A DNA stretch of 64,000 nucleotides, from the NCBI GenBank assembly GCA_014762495.1, contig JABURT010000070.1, positions 1 to 64,000 on the forward strand, in the 5' to 3' direction. The translations under genes and the position numbers were made by a program. The notes under the pieces are model-generated. The model had not been told where the DNA came from. It worked only from the letters and a program-made list of their open reading frames with translations, and made no database searches. Shown here one piece after another: positions 1 through 9,419 of this stretch (its first letter is position 1; every line of letters begins with the position of its first letter). Source of the stretch: Gammaproteobacteria bacterium (GTDB lineage: Bacteria > Pseudomonadota > Gammaproteobacteria > Thiohalospirales > Thiohalospiraceae).

Positions 1-1888
1 TGTATAAGCGACAGGTATCACTGCCGTGCAGGCGGCGTGCCTCGGCACAGCTCAAGTACAACACCTGCATGGCACGGGTCATGCCGACATAGCAGAGGCG
101 GCGCTCCTCCTCCAGTCGGCCCGGCTCGTCGCGAGACATCTGGTGCGGAAACAGGCCCTCCTCGACGCCGACCATGAACACCAGTGGGAACTCGAGGCCC
201 TTGGCCGAGTGCAGGGTCATGAGGTGGACGCACTCCTCCCAAGCATCGGCCTGGCCCTCGCCCGCCTCCAGCGCGGCATGGGCGAGGAAGGCATCCAGCT
301 CGGAGAGTTCCCCCAGGTCGTCGTATTCAAAACCGCGCGCGGCGTTGACCAGCTCCTCCAGGTTTTCCAGCCGTGCCTGGCCCTTCTCTCCCTTCTCCTT
401 CTTGAAGTGTTCAATGAGACCCGAGTTCACACGGACGTGCTCCACCTGTTCGTAGAGGACCATGTCGGTGGTGGTTGCCACCGCCAGCTCCTCCACCAGC
501 TCGAGAAAGACCTTAATGGCGTTGGTGGCTCGCGCCGGCAACATCTTCTCCTGCACGATCCGGTTGGCCGCGCTCCACATCGAAGTGTTGTAGGCGCGCG
601 CCTGTTCGCGGATCGCCTCCACACTCTTGTTGCCGATACCGCGGGTGGGGACGTTGACCACGCGCTCGAAGGAGGGGTCGTCGTGACGGTTGCTGGTAAG
701 ACGCAGGTAGGCCAGGGCATCCTTGATCTCGGCACGCTCGAAGAAGCGCAGCCCCCCATAGACACGGTAGGGCACGCCGGCCATCATCAGGGTCTCTTCG
801 ATGACTCGCGACTGGGCGTTGGAACGGTAGAGCACGGCGCAGTCATTACGGCTGCCGCCCTCGTCGACCCATTTCTGGATCCGCTCCACCACGAAACGCG
901 ATTCGTCGATCTCACTGAAGGCACGATATAGATAGATGGGTTCTCCGTCGCCGCTGGAGGTCCACAACTCCTTGCCCAGGCGCTCGCTGTTGTGGCTGAT
1001 GACGGCATTGGCGGCGGCCAGGATGTTTCCGGTGGAACGGTAGTTCTGCTCCAGTCGAATCGTGGTGGTACGGGGATAATCCTGGGCGAAGCGCTGGATA
1101 TGTTCGATCTTGGCGCCACGCCAGCCGTAGATGGACTGGTCATCATCGCCTACCACGAACAATGTGCCCGCCTCGCCGGCCAGCAATCGCAACCAGGCAT
1201 ATTGAATGGCGTTGGTGTCCTGGAACTCGTCCACCAGTATATGGCGAAAGCGCTGTTGATAGTGCTTGAGGATATCTGGATGCTTCAGCCACAACTCGTG
1301 GGCACGCAGCAACAGCTCGGCAAAGTCCACCACCCCGGCGCGTTCGCAGGCCTCCTCGTAGGCCTGGTAGATCTTCACCATGGTTCGGATATAGGGATCA
1401 CCCTGATCGTCGATATGCCCGGGTCGCTTGCCCTCGTCCTTGCGCGCATTGATGTACCACTGCGCCTGCCGTGCCGGCCAGTGGGCCTCGTCCAGCTCCA
1501 GGGCACGGATGACTCGCTTGATCATCCGTTGCTGATCATCGGAGTCGAGAATTTGAAAGGTTTGCGGCAAACCAGCCTCGCGCCAGTGGGCGCGTAGAAT
1601 TCGATGGGCGAGTCCGTGAAAGGTCCCCACCCACATGCCGCCGGCAGGGCTCTTGAGTAGTGACTCGATACGCGAGCGCATCTCGCCTGCGGCTTTGTTG
1701 GTAAAGGTGACGGCAAGTATTCCATAAGCTGAAATGCCTTCCACCTGAATCAACCAGGCAATGCGATGAACCAGGACCCGGGTCTTGCCCGAACCTGCGC
1801 CGGCGACCACGAGCATGGGCCCCGGCTGGGCACAGACCGCTTCTCGTTGCGAATCATTAAGGGAATCGATAAGGTGAGTAATATCCAT
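1..1888 (-). CDS. uvrD: DNA helicase II UvrD, 3' end cut by window edge
   Basis: Superfamily 1 3'-5' helicase that unwinds DNA in nucleotide excision and mismatch repair. The start is the ATG at 1888, and about 629 residues are visible; family members have about 720, so the C-terminal tail lies beyond base 1. Walker A AGAGSGKT is at residues 29-36. Further motifs read DEFQDTN (Walker B), GDDDQSIYGWRGA and, near the visible end, LMTLHSAKGLEFP and YVGMTRA. The gene diverges from the response regulator at 2013 across about 124 bp. The identification is firm from the complete motif set. Long frames on the opposite strand here (such as 26-931) are shadows. Confidence 0.96.
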   Translation of the reverse strand, partial: MDITHLIDSLNDSQREAVCAQPGPMLVVAGAGSGKTRVLVHRIAWLIQVEGISAYGILAVTFTNKAAGEMRSRIESLLKSPAGGMWVGTFHGLAHRILRAHWREAGLPQTFQILDSDDQQRMIKRVIRALELDEAHWPARQAQWYINARKDEGKRPGHIDDQGDPYIRTMVKIYQAYEEACERAGVVDFAELLLRAHELWLKHPDILKHYQQRFRHILVDEFQDTNAIQYAWLRLLAGEAGTLFVVGDDDQSIYGWRGAKIEHIQRFAQDYPRTTTIRLEQNYRSTGNILAAANAVISHNSERLGKELWTSSGDGEPIYLYRAFSEIDESRFVVERIQKWVDEGGSRNDCAVLYRSNAQSRVIEETLMMAGVPYRVYGGLRFFERAEIKDALAYLRLTSNRHDDPSFERVVNVPTRGIGNKSVEAIREQARAYNTSMWSAANRIVQEKMLPARATNAIKVFLELVEELAVATTTDMVLYEQVEHVRVNSGLIEHFKKEKGEKGQARLENLEELVNAARGFEYDDLGELSELDAFLAHAALEAGEGQADAWEECVHLMTLHSAKGLEFPLVFMVGVEEGLFPHQMSRDEPGRLEEERRLCYVGMTRAMQVLYLSCAEARRLHGSDTCRLY

Positions 1889-2012
1889 GTGCGCAGTTTA
1901 TCAAAGTTTGCCTGTTACCTGACTGAAACCTGGTTAGCGAACACATCAAATGGATTTCGTGCCCGCATGGTGTATTATTCGATAAAAATGAAGGTACTCC
2001 CGAGGTATTAAC

Positions 2013-2399
2013 ATGAGCGAGCTGAGCAAGATTCTCTACGTCGAAGATGAGCCGGACATCCAGGCCGTCACCAAACTGGCGCTGGAAGAGATCGGCGACT
2101 TCACTCTGGAGGTCTGCAGCAATGGAGACGAGGCATTGGAGAAAGCGGTGAGCTTTGCCCCGGATCTTTTACTGCTCGATGTCATGATGCCCGGCATGGA
2201 CGGACCCACCACTCTCAAGGCACTGCGCGAAATTAATGAAATCGCCTCCACGCCCGCCATATTCATGACCGCCAAGGTTCAGCCACATGAGGTTGAAGAA
2301 TATAAGGCGCTTGGGGCTATCGACGTCATCGCCAAGCCCTTTGACCCCATGACATTATCGGATAACCTCCGTGATATATGGAACCGTTACAACGCGTAG
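2013..2399 (+). CDS. single-domain response regulator (CheY-like)
   Basis: A 128-aa stand-alone receiver domain with no output domain. Acidic residues E11/D12, phospho-acceptor D56 (LLLLDVMMPGMDG), T86 and K108-P109 are all present, so it should be phosphorylatable. The ATG at 2013 has a GAGGT ribosome binding site about 7 nt upstream. It precedes a hybrid kinase with an N-terminal Hpt, an HD-GYP regulator and a free Hpt protein. It probably acts as a phosphate shuttle or sink, or as a protein-interaction output, in that phosphorelay. The function is inferred; the fold and the active site are seen. Confidence 0.9.
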   Translation: MSELSKILYVEDEPDIQAVTKLALEEIGDFTLEVCSNGDEALEKAVSFAPDLLLLDVMMPGMDGPTTLKALREINEIASTPAIFMTAKVQPHEVEEYKALGAIDVIAKPFDPMTLSDNLRDIWNRYNA

Positions 2400-2556
2400 T
2401 CATGACAGAGTCAAATTGTTTCAATTGTAAAATTTGCCCAAGAAATCTATAAATCACTGTCAAATCGCTGCATACGCACTATTTCACAGCTCCTACTGGG
2501 TTACTATTCGAGGGTGTCGAATATAAAGTTCCATGTCTTGTAAGGAGTGACCCGCT

Positions 2557-5500
2557 GTGGTCAAAGAGCAGTCCACCATCAGTAATGCACTGGAGGAATT
2601 GAGAAAATCCTTCTTCAACGGCATTCCTACCCGCCTTGATAAACTGAATGAATTACAAGAGAATTTATACGATTGTGATGACACACGGACACGTCACGAC
2701 CTCCTTCAGAAGCTAAACATTGCCTATCATTCGCTGGCCGGTACCAGCGCCACCTATGGCTATCACGACATCAGTAAACATGCCAAGGCCGCAGAAAGAT
2801 ATCTAAAACAGATGGACCCCACGGCCAAGTTAAGCGACGAGGCCATGGACAAACTGCAGGCCTATCAACAGGCCATATTCATCGATATTGATGCCTATAC
2901 CGAACAACCCCTGTCCAACCAGAAACTACGTCAGATACGCTCGCATATCGAAGCAAACCGTAAACCTGACAATATCCTTATCTATATCGCCGATGAGGAC
3001 AGGCATTACACCGAACAACTAAGCCACCTGCTCAGCTCTACCGGACTTAAGAACCAGGCATTTAACACACTCTATGAACTGGAACAACGAATCCGCTTCC
3101 AGGAGCCTACCCTTGTCATTTTGAATAGCGAGTTTGCGGGAGACTCGTTCGCTGGCTTCGAATTCATATCGCAATTGGCTGAAAACAGCTTCATCCAAAC
3201 CCCCACAATTTTCATTTCTGAAAATACATCTCTCGAACATAAATATCGGGCTACTTCCATACGTAGCAGTTTCTATTTGCCCAAACCCATTGATATAACC
3301 GATTTAATTCAGTCTATAGATCTGGTGATCAGCCGTATCTATAACGATCCCTACAGGATCATGATTGTCGATGATGATCATGATCATGCACAGTACATCA
3401 CTACCATACTCAATCATCAGGGCTTCAACGCCCTTGCGGTAAATGATGCCACCCAGGTATTGGACAAGGTCTCTGAATTTCAGCCCGAAGTCATTCTCAT
3501 GGATCTCCATATGCCGGGATTCAGTGGCATAGAACTGACAGCAATGTTGCGCCTGGATCCCAAGCAACAATTTACATCTGTACTGTTTCTCTCTATCGAA
3601 ACGGATCCGAACCAACAACTGGAAGCTATCAACCTGGGTGGTGACGATTTTCTTACCAAGCCTATTGATCCCAACCTCGTCTCACGCACAGTAGAAATCC
3701 GCGCACAGCGCGCACGCGCATTTCGTAAGGCATATTTCGATCTCAATCACACCATCAATGAACTGGAACAGTTCAAGATATCTCTCGATCAACACGCCAT
3801 TGTCAGCATCGCAGATGCCACGGGTAATATTACATATGTCAACAAACTCTTTTGCGATATAAGTGGATACAGTGAGGAAGAACTTTTGGGTCAAAACCAT
3901 CGGATTCTTAACTCCGGTTATCATGACCACCAGTTCTTCATAAATATGTGGCAGACAATCGCAACGGGCCATACCTGGCAGGGTGTCATAAAAAACCATA
4001 CCAAGGATGGCAGTGAGTACTGGGTGGAATCTACGATAACACCTATCCTCGATGATAGCGGAAAACCTTATCAATACGTGTCCATTCGCACTGATATAAC
4101 CGAACAACAGATCACCAGTGAAAACTTGGCAAGAAGCGAAGAGCGTCTGCGCCAGAGTCAGCAATACGCCAATATCGGCACCTGGGATTTGGATATCCAC
4201 AGTAATGAATTGTTCTGGTCAGAACGTATCGGTCCACTGTTCGGCTATGACGAAGTCGTGGAAACCAACTACGATAATTTCATTAATGCAGTTCATCCAG
4301 ATGACCGACAGCTGGTCATCAATGCTGTTGATGATTGTATTGAGCACGGAAAGCCCTATGACATAGAGCACCGTATCATTCGTTCTGATGGCGAAGTGCG
4401 TTGGTTAAGTGAACGCGGTGACGTAACCCGAGACAACGACTATAAACCATTACATATGCTTGGTGTGGTTCAGGATATCACTGCACGCAAGCAAGCCGAG
4501 CAGGCACTAAAGGCCAGCCAGACTAACCTGATCCAGGCTCAAAAGCAGGCCATGCTCGGTAACTGGGAAGCCAACCTGAAAACAGGCGAGTTATACTGGT
4601 CAAATGTAATCTACGAGATCTTCGGTCTCGATCCGGAGACCTACACACCCAGCATTGAAGCCTTCCATTTAACTGTACATCCGGATGACCGTAATACGGT
4701 CTTACAATGTGTCAAAGATGCAGAGACGAGTGGTTTGCAGGATATCGTACATCGCATCATCAGGCCTGACGGGGAAGTGCGCTATGTACATGAACTGGCT
4801 CGCGTACAATACGATGATCATGGTAAGGCGACTACTCTCCTCGGCACTGTGCAGGACATCACCAACCTCAAACGTGTCGAAGAAAAACTGATTGCCGCCA
4901 AGGAAGAGGCCGAAGCGGCAAACCAGGCCAAGTCTGACTTCCTGTCGCGCATGAGTCATGAATTACGCACACCCATGAATGCGATACTTGGTTTTGCCCA
5001 GCTCATGGAGTCGGATGATGATGACCCTCTTAGTGAAGGTCAGCTTTCAAGTATGGATCAGATTCTCAAGGCCAGTTGGCATTTACTCAATCTGATCAAT
5101 GAAGTCCTTGATTTATCCAGGATTGAATCCGGTAACCTGGAAATCTCTCTCGAAAGCGTCGACGCGCATGGAGTGATCAACGAATGTCTCCAGTTGTCCG
5201 AAGCCCAGGCTCGACAGCGCCAAATTACAGTCCATTATTCAAATTCAAAACCAAGATATGTCTGGGCCGACTATACTCGGCTCAAGCAAGTTGTACTCAA
5301 TTTGATCACAAATGCCATCAAATACAATAAAAACGGCGGCAGTATCAATATAGACTGCCACCCTCATGGCGAACGCGTGAGAATCGAGATTCGGGACACC
5401 GGCATAGGTATCGCCGAAGACAAGATAAACCACCTTTTCGAACCCTTTAACAGGCTCGGTGCCGACCGCACAGAGATAGAGGGAACAGGTATCGGGCTGG

Positions 5501-6060
5501 TTATTTCACGACGCCTGGTTGAAATCATGGGCGGTGATATCGGTGTAGACAGCACATACGGTGAAGGCTCTGTGTTCTTCTTTGACCTGGCCATGGCAGA
5601 GGCTCATGCCTCTGAAGAGAGCACCGACGAGGAGACGACTGAAAACACTGGTACAGAGAACAATGGCGATTATAACATCCTTTATGTTGAGGATAATCCT
5701 GCTAATCTAACACTGGTACAGCATATTCTCTCAAGAATTGAGGGCGTTTCTCTGCATACTGAAACATCGGGAATCGACGGGCTTTCCACGGCACGGCGAA
5801 TGATTCCTGATTTGATCATACTGGATATCAATCTCCCTGAAATGGAGGGAACGGAAATTGCGCAAGCCTTGAAAGCTGACACGAATACACAGGATATTCC
5901 CTTGATTGCCATTAGTGCCAACGCTATGCCATCAGACATAAATCGCGCCTTGAACGTAGGCTTCGAAGATTACCTCACTAAGCCCATCAATGTTGAAGAA
6001 TTCATAGAAGTCATTAACAAACACAGATTGAGCAGCTATAGCAATGACGTTGAATTTTAA
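2557..6060 (+). CDS. hybrid histidine kinase, Hpt-REC-REC-PAS3-HisKA-HATPase-REC
   Basis: A 1167-aa soluble hybrid sensor kinase. The start is GTG at 2557, with AAGGAG at 2542-2547. Order seen: N-terminal Hpt-like helix bundle (HSLAGTSATYG, H58); a receiver-like domain at about 138-250 with N190 where the phospho-acceptor Asp should be; an intact receiver at about 268-385 (D316); three PAS domains (about 406-520, 525-645 and 658-771, the last two of the HPDDR type); HisKA with SHELRTP (H801); HATPase_c with the N box and DTGIGIAED; and a C-terminal receiver (D1090). There are no membrane segments, so the input is probably cytoplasmic. The next gene starts 17 nt before this one ends, implying translational coupling. 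An Hpt at the N terminus of a hybrid kinase is an unusual arrangement. Confidence 0.92.
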   Translation: MVKEQSTISNALEELRKSFFNGIPTRLDKLNELQENLYDCDDTRTRHDLLQKLNIAYHSLAGTSATYGYHDISKHAKAAERYLKQMDPTAKLSDEAMDKLQAYQQAIFIDIDAYTEQPLSNQKLRQIRSHIEANRKPDNILIYIADEDRHYTEQLSHLLSSTGLKNQAFNTLYELEQRIRFQEPTLVILNSEFAGDSFAGFEFISQLAENSFIQTPTIFISENTSLEHKYRATSIRSSFYLPKPIDITDLIQSIDLVISRIYNDPYRIMIVDDDHDHAQYITTILNHQGFNALAVNDATQVLDKVSEFQPEVILMDLHMPGFSGIELTAMLRLDPKQQFTSVLFLSIETDPNQQLEAINLGGDDFLTKPIDPNLVSRTVEIRAQRARAFRKAYFDLNHTINELEQFKISLDQHAIVSIADATGNITYVNKLFCDISGYSEEELLGQNHRILNSGYHDHQFFINMWQTIATGHTWQGVIKNHTKDGSEYWVESTITPILDDSGKPYQYVSIRTDITEQQITSENLARSEERLRQSQQYANIGTWDLDIHSNELFWSERIGPLFGYDEVVETNYDNFINAVHPDDRQLVINAVDDCIEHGKPYDIEHRIIRSDGEVRWLSERGDVTRDNDYKPLHMLGVVQDITARKQAEQALKASQTNLIQAQKQAMLGNWEANLKTGELYWSNVIYEIFGLDPETYTPSIEAFHLTVHPDDRNTVLQCVKDAETSGLQDIVHRIIRPDGEVRYVHELARVQYDDHGKATTLLGTVQDITNLKRVEEKLIAAKEEAEAANQAKSDFLSRMSHELRTPMNAILGFAQLMESDDDDPLSEGQLSSMDQILKASWHLLNLINEVLDLSRIESGNLEISLESVDAHGVINECLQLSEAQARQRQITVHYSNSKPRYVWADYTRLKQVVLNLITNAIKYNKNGGSINIDCHPHGERVRIEIRDTGIGIAEDKINHLFEPFNRLGADRTEIEGTGIGLVISRRLVEIMGGDIGVDSTYGEGSVFFFDLAMAEAHASEESTDEETTENTGTENNGDYNILYVEDNPANLTLVQHILSRIEGVSLHTETSGIDGLSTARRMIPDLIILDINLPEMEGTEIAQALKADTNTQDIPLIAISANAMPSDINRALNVGFEDYLTKPINVEEFIEVINKHRLSSYSNDVEF

Positions 6061-7123
6061 TCCAGAGTTACTTCAGGCCAGAATTCTGATCGTTGATGAT
6101 CAGCCTGCTAATGTAATGTTACTTGAAAAGATGCTATCGTCCGCCGGCTTCGCCGAGGTTGACAGTACAACAGACTCCCGCCTGGTAACGGAAATGTACG
6201 AGCAAAAGAAATACGACCTCGTACTGCTCGATATTAGTATGCCGTTTATGAATGGTTTTGATGTGATGGAAGCCTTGCGCGACATCGAGCGTGAAAGCTA
6301 TGTCCCCGTACTAGTCCTCACCGCGCAGACCGATCGGGACACACGTATCAAATCACTGGAACTGGGCGCCAAGGACTTCCTCACCAAACCCTTTGATCGA
6401 CTGGAAGTCTTAACGCGCATACGCAATATGCTGGATGTCCGCTTACTGCATAACCAGGTCAGAGATCAAAACAAGGTCCTTGAACAAAAAGTGCGTGAGC
6501 GCACTCAGGAAGTCAACGAAACCCGCCTGGAGGTCATTCGTCGACTCGGTCGAGCAGCCGAATACCGTGACAACGAGACCGGTCTTCATATTATTCGTAT
6601 GAGTAAATACTCACAACGAATTGCCAGTGCAACAGGCATGACCGATGTCGAGGCCGAAGATATTCTCAATGCCAGTCCCATGCACGATATCGGAAAGATC
6701 GGCATCCCCGATTCCATCTTACTCAAACCCGGCAAACTGGACGCACAAGAGTGGGAGATCATGCAAACCCATACCAACATCGGTGCCGAAATCCTGTCGG
6801 GCCACACTTCAAGCCTGATGCAGATGGCGCGAGAGATCGCCATCAGTCATCACGAAAAATGGGATGGCAGCGGATATCCCAACAAACTCGCGGGAGACAA
6901 CATTCCGCTCACCGGTCGTATCGTAGCCATTGCCGATGTCTTCGATGCCCTGACCACCGAACGGCCTTATAAAGAGGCCTGGTCCGTCGATGATGCCATG
7001 AACCTGCTGCAGGAACAGCGTGGCAAGCATTTCCAGCCCGACCTGGTTGACCTGTTCAGCGATATACTCGACGATATTCTGGACATCCGAGCACAACACA
7101 TGGAACCCGGGGCCACTGCCTGA
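6044..7123 (+). CDS. RpfG-type response regulator with HD-GYP phosphodiesterase domain
   Basis: A 359-aa protein with a receiver domain (about 10-130, D63) joined by a coiled-coil-like helix to an HD-GYP domain (about 165-345). Family members hydrolyse cyclic di-GMP. The HD pair (MHDIGK, H214-D215) and HHEKWDGSGYP (269-279) are intact, so activity is expected. The start overlaps the end of the hybrid kinase by 17 nt, and the free Hpt gene begins 1 nt after its stop. The three genes therefore form one tight operon in which kinase output probably tunes c-di-GMP breakdown. The domain calls are seen; the wiring is inferred. Confidence 0.94.
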   Translation: MTLNFNPELLQARILIVDDQPANVMLLEKMLSSAGFAEVDSTTDSRLVTEMYEQKKYDLVLLDISMPFMNGFDVMEALRDIERESYVPVLVLTAQTDRDTRIKSLELGAKDFLTKPFDRLEVLTRIRNMLDVRLLHNQVRDQNKVLEQKVRERTQEVNETRLEVIRRLGRAAEYRDNETGLHIIRMSKYSQRIASATGMTDVEAEDILNASPMHDIGKIGIPDSILLKPGKLDAQEWEIMQTHTNIGAEILSGHTSSLMQMAREIAISHHEKWDGSGYPNKLAGDNIPLTGRIVAIADVFDALTTERPYKEAWSVDDAMNLLQEQRGKHFQPDLVDLFSDILDDILDIRAQHMEPGATA

Positions 7124-7124
7124 T

Positions 7125-7448
7125 ATGAGCGAAATAAACTTCGACGAACGCCTGCAGGAGCTGTTTGATAATTTTAAGCAACAGTTACCCACTCGCCTGG
7201 ATACCATCCTGACCGCCTGGAAAGGCTACCTTGAGACGGGCCAACAGGTGGACCTGGAGGAATTACGATTTCATATCCATAAACTGGCCGGGGCAGCCAG
7301 CACCTACGGCTTTACGGAGATTGGGGAAAATGCCCGTACGGTGGAAACTCGACTGGATCAATTTCTAAAAGATGGCAGTCGTGAAGAAGTCGAAGCCGAA
7401 CTTACGCCCAGTATTCGCTACATCCAGGACTTAATCGAAAACTGTTAA
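7125..7448 (+). CDS. free histidine phosphotransfer (Hpt) protein
   Basis: A 107-aa single-domain Hpt protein with the acceptor motif HKLAGAASTYG (H52). The start is the ATG at 7125, 1 nt after the HD-GYP gene stop; a longer frame from 7020 is overlapped by that gene and unlikely. The segment around H52 closely resembles the N-terminal Hpt of the kinase at 2557 (HSLAGTSATYG, H58), pointing to a common origin or a shared receiver partner. It could relay phosphate between the kinase receivers and the regulators encoded alongside. Confidence 0.85.
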   Translation: MSEINFDERLQELFDNFKQQLPTRLDTILTAWKGYLETGQQVDLEELRFHIHKLAGAASTYGFTEIGENARTVETRLDQFLKDGSREEVEAELTPSIRYIQDLIENC

Positions 7449-7450
7449 GC

Positions 7451-7468
7451 ATGCCAGTTCACTGGCAT
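7451..7468 (+). terminator. perfect hairpin after the signalling operon
   Basis: ATGCCAGT and ACTGGCAT form an 8-bp perfect stem with a 2-nt loop, just 3 nt after the Hpt stop codon. There is no T-run behind it, so it may be a weak or Rho-assisted 3' end. glmS converges from the other side. Confidence 0.35.
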
Positions 7469-7568
7469 ATTACGTGTCTATCACGCCCTTGTGCCGACAC
7501 AACCGACGTCTGAACCTGTCCAGCACAGACTTCCACTTCCCACTCTAGGATTCTCCGTCTTGGCGCAC

Positions 7569-9404
7569 CTATTCGACCGTCACCGACTTGGCCAGGTTAC
7601 GCGGCTTGTCCACGTCCGTCCCCTTGATCACGGCGACGTGATAGGAAAGTAATTGAAGCGGAACAGTATAGACGATGGGGGCAACCACATCCTCGACGAC
7701 TTCGACATCCATAACCGTGGTGCCCGGCTCGGAGACAAAGCCCGCGCCCTTATCGGCGAATACGAATAGTTCACCCCCCCGCGCGCGTACCTCCTGCATA
7801 TTGGACTTGAGTTTTTCCAGCAGCTCGTTATTAGGCGCGACAACGATAATGGGCATCTCTGCGTCCACCAATGCCAGGGGACCGTGTTTGAGTTCACCGG
7901 CGGGATAGGCCTCGGCATGGATATAGGAGATCTCCTTGAGCTTCAGTGCACCCTCCATGGCCACCGGGTACATGGTGCCACGCCCAAGGAACAGCGCATT
8001 GTGCTTGTCACCGAACTGCTCCGACCACTGCTGGATGGCCGTATCCAGTTGCAGCACCCGTTCCACCTTGCCCGCCAGCTGCTCCAGCTGTTGCACCACA
8101 GAGCGTTCGGTCTCTTCACTCATGCCATTGCGCCGACCCATGGCCAGCACTAGCAGCAACAGGGCCACGAGCTGGGTGGTAAAGGCCTTGGTGGAGGCGA
8201 CCCCGACCTCGGGTCCGGCACGCGTCAAAAGCACGATATCGGATTCACGAGTGAGCGAGCTCTCGGCCACGTTGCACACGGCCAGTGAACGTACACGGCC
8301 CGAGGCCTTGGCCTGTTTGAGCGCGGCCAGGGTGTCGGCGGTCTCACCCGACTGCGAGATGGTCACCACGAGGGTATGCTCACGCAGGTGCGGCTTACGG
8401 TAGCGAAACTCCGAGGCGACCTCGACGCGACAGGGCAGGTCGAGCAGGGATTCAAACCAGTAGGCGGCGATAAGACCGGCGTGAAAACTGGTGCCGCAGG
8501 CGATGATGCGCACCTCACGAATATCACCAAAGATCTCCGCTGCACCCGGACCGAAGCTCTCCTCCAGCACCCGTCCAGACAGGATGCGTCCCTCCAGGGT
8601 ATTGGTGATGGCGCGAGGCTGTTCGAAGATCTCCTTTTGCATGTAATGTCGGAACTGGCCCAGCTCGACGGCATCGGCCGAGAGTTCCGATTCGACCACG
8701 GGACGTTCCACCGCCTGGCCATTGGCATCGAAGATGCGTACGGAGTCACGGGTTAGTTCGGCGACATCACCTTCCTCGAGGAAGATGAAACGCCGTGTCA
8801 CCGGTAACAGGGCGGCCACGTCGGAGGCAATGAAGTGTTCGCCGATGCCGATACCGATCACCAGCGGACTGCCCATGCGCGCTGTTATTAAACGATCGGG
8901 GTCCTGGGTACTGACCACACCCAGGGCGTAGGCGCCATGCAGGTCCTTGACCGCCGCCTGCACCGCTTCGAGCAGGTCCTTGCCCTGCTTGATGTGATAG
9001 TCATGTACCTGATGGACAATCACCTCGGTGTCGGTATCCGACGTAAAGCGGTAGCCCTGGGAGGTCTGTGCCTTTCGCAGGGCCTCGTGGTTTTCAATAA
9101 TGCCGTTGTGAACCAGGGCCACACTGTTTTCGCAGACATGAGGATGGGCGTTTTTCTCGGTAGGTTCGCCGTGGGTGGCCCAACGGGTATGGGCGACACC
9201 AATGGGACCGGCGGCGGCGACCTTTTCCAGCTCATCGGCCAACATCTGCACCTTACCCGGCTTGCGAACGCGCTTTAGGCAACTCTCCTTGTCCACCACC
9301 ACCAGGCCGGCCGAATCATAGCCACGGTATTCCAGCCGTCTAAGCCCCTCCAGAAGGATGGGCGTGACGTCACGCTCGGCGATGGCTCCTACGATTCCGC
9401 ACAT
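7569..9404 (-). CDS. glmS: glutamine--fructose-6-phosphate aminotransferase GlmS
   Basis: Makes glucosamine-6-phosphate from fructose-6-phosphate and glutamine, the first step toward UDP-GlcNAc for peptidoglycan and lipopolysaccharide. It is 611 aa, the usual length. The N terminus is MCGIVGA with the catalytic Cys2 of the class II glutaminase. Two SIS sugar-isomerase domains follow ([18 protein letters not shown]), and the C terminus ends NLAKSVTVE as is typical. It lies 15 bp behind glmU in the same direction, so the two form one operon for consecutive branches of the pathway. I saw no glmS ribozyme, which is expected outside Firmicutes. Confidence 0.97.
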   Translation of the reverse strand: MCGIVGAIAERDVTPILLEGLRRLEYRGYDSAGLVVVDKESCLKRVRKPGKVQMLADELEKVAAAGPIGVAHTRWATHGEPTEKNAHPHVCENSVALVHNGIIENHEALRKAQTSQGYRFTSDTDTEVIVHQVHDYHIKQGKDLLEAVQAAVKDLHGAYALGVVSTQDPDRLITARMGSPLVIGIGIGEHFIASDVAALLPVTRRFIFLEEGDVAELTRDSVRIFDANGQAVERPVVESELSADAVELGQFRHYMQKEIFEQPRAITNTLEGRILSGRVLEESFGPGAAEIFGDIREVRIIACGTSFHAGLIAAYWFESLLDLPCRVEVASEFRYRKPHLREHTLVVTISQSGETADTLAALKQAKASGRVRSLAVCNVAESSLTRESDIVLLTRAGPEVGVASTKAFTTQLVALLLLVLAMGRRNGMSEETERSVVQQLEQLAGKVERVLQLDTAIQQWSEQFGDKHNALFLGRGTMYPVAMEGALKLKEISYIHAEAYPAGELKHGPLALVDAEMPIIVVAPNNELLEKLKSNMQEVRARGGELFVFADKGAGFVSEPGTTVMDVEVVEDVVAPIVYTVPLQLLSYHVAVIKGTDVDKPRNLAKSVTVE

Positions 9405-9419
9405 AAATAACTTGTCCCT

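Noticed and set aside
26-931. 301-aa plus-strand frame
   Set aside because: It is an antisense shadow of uvrD, whose full helicase motif set reads on the minus strand.
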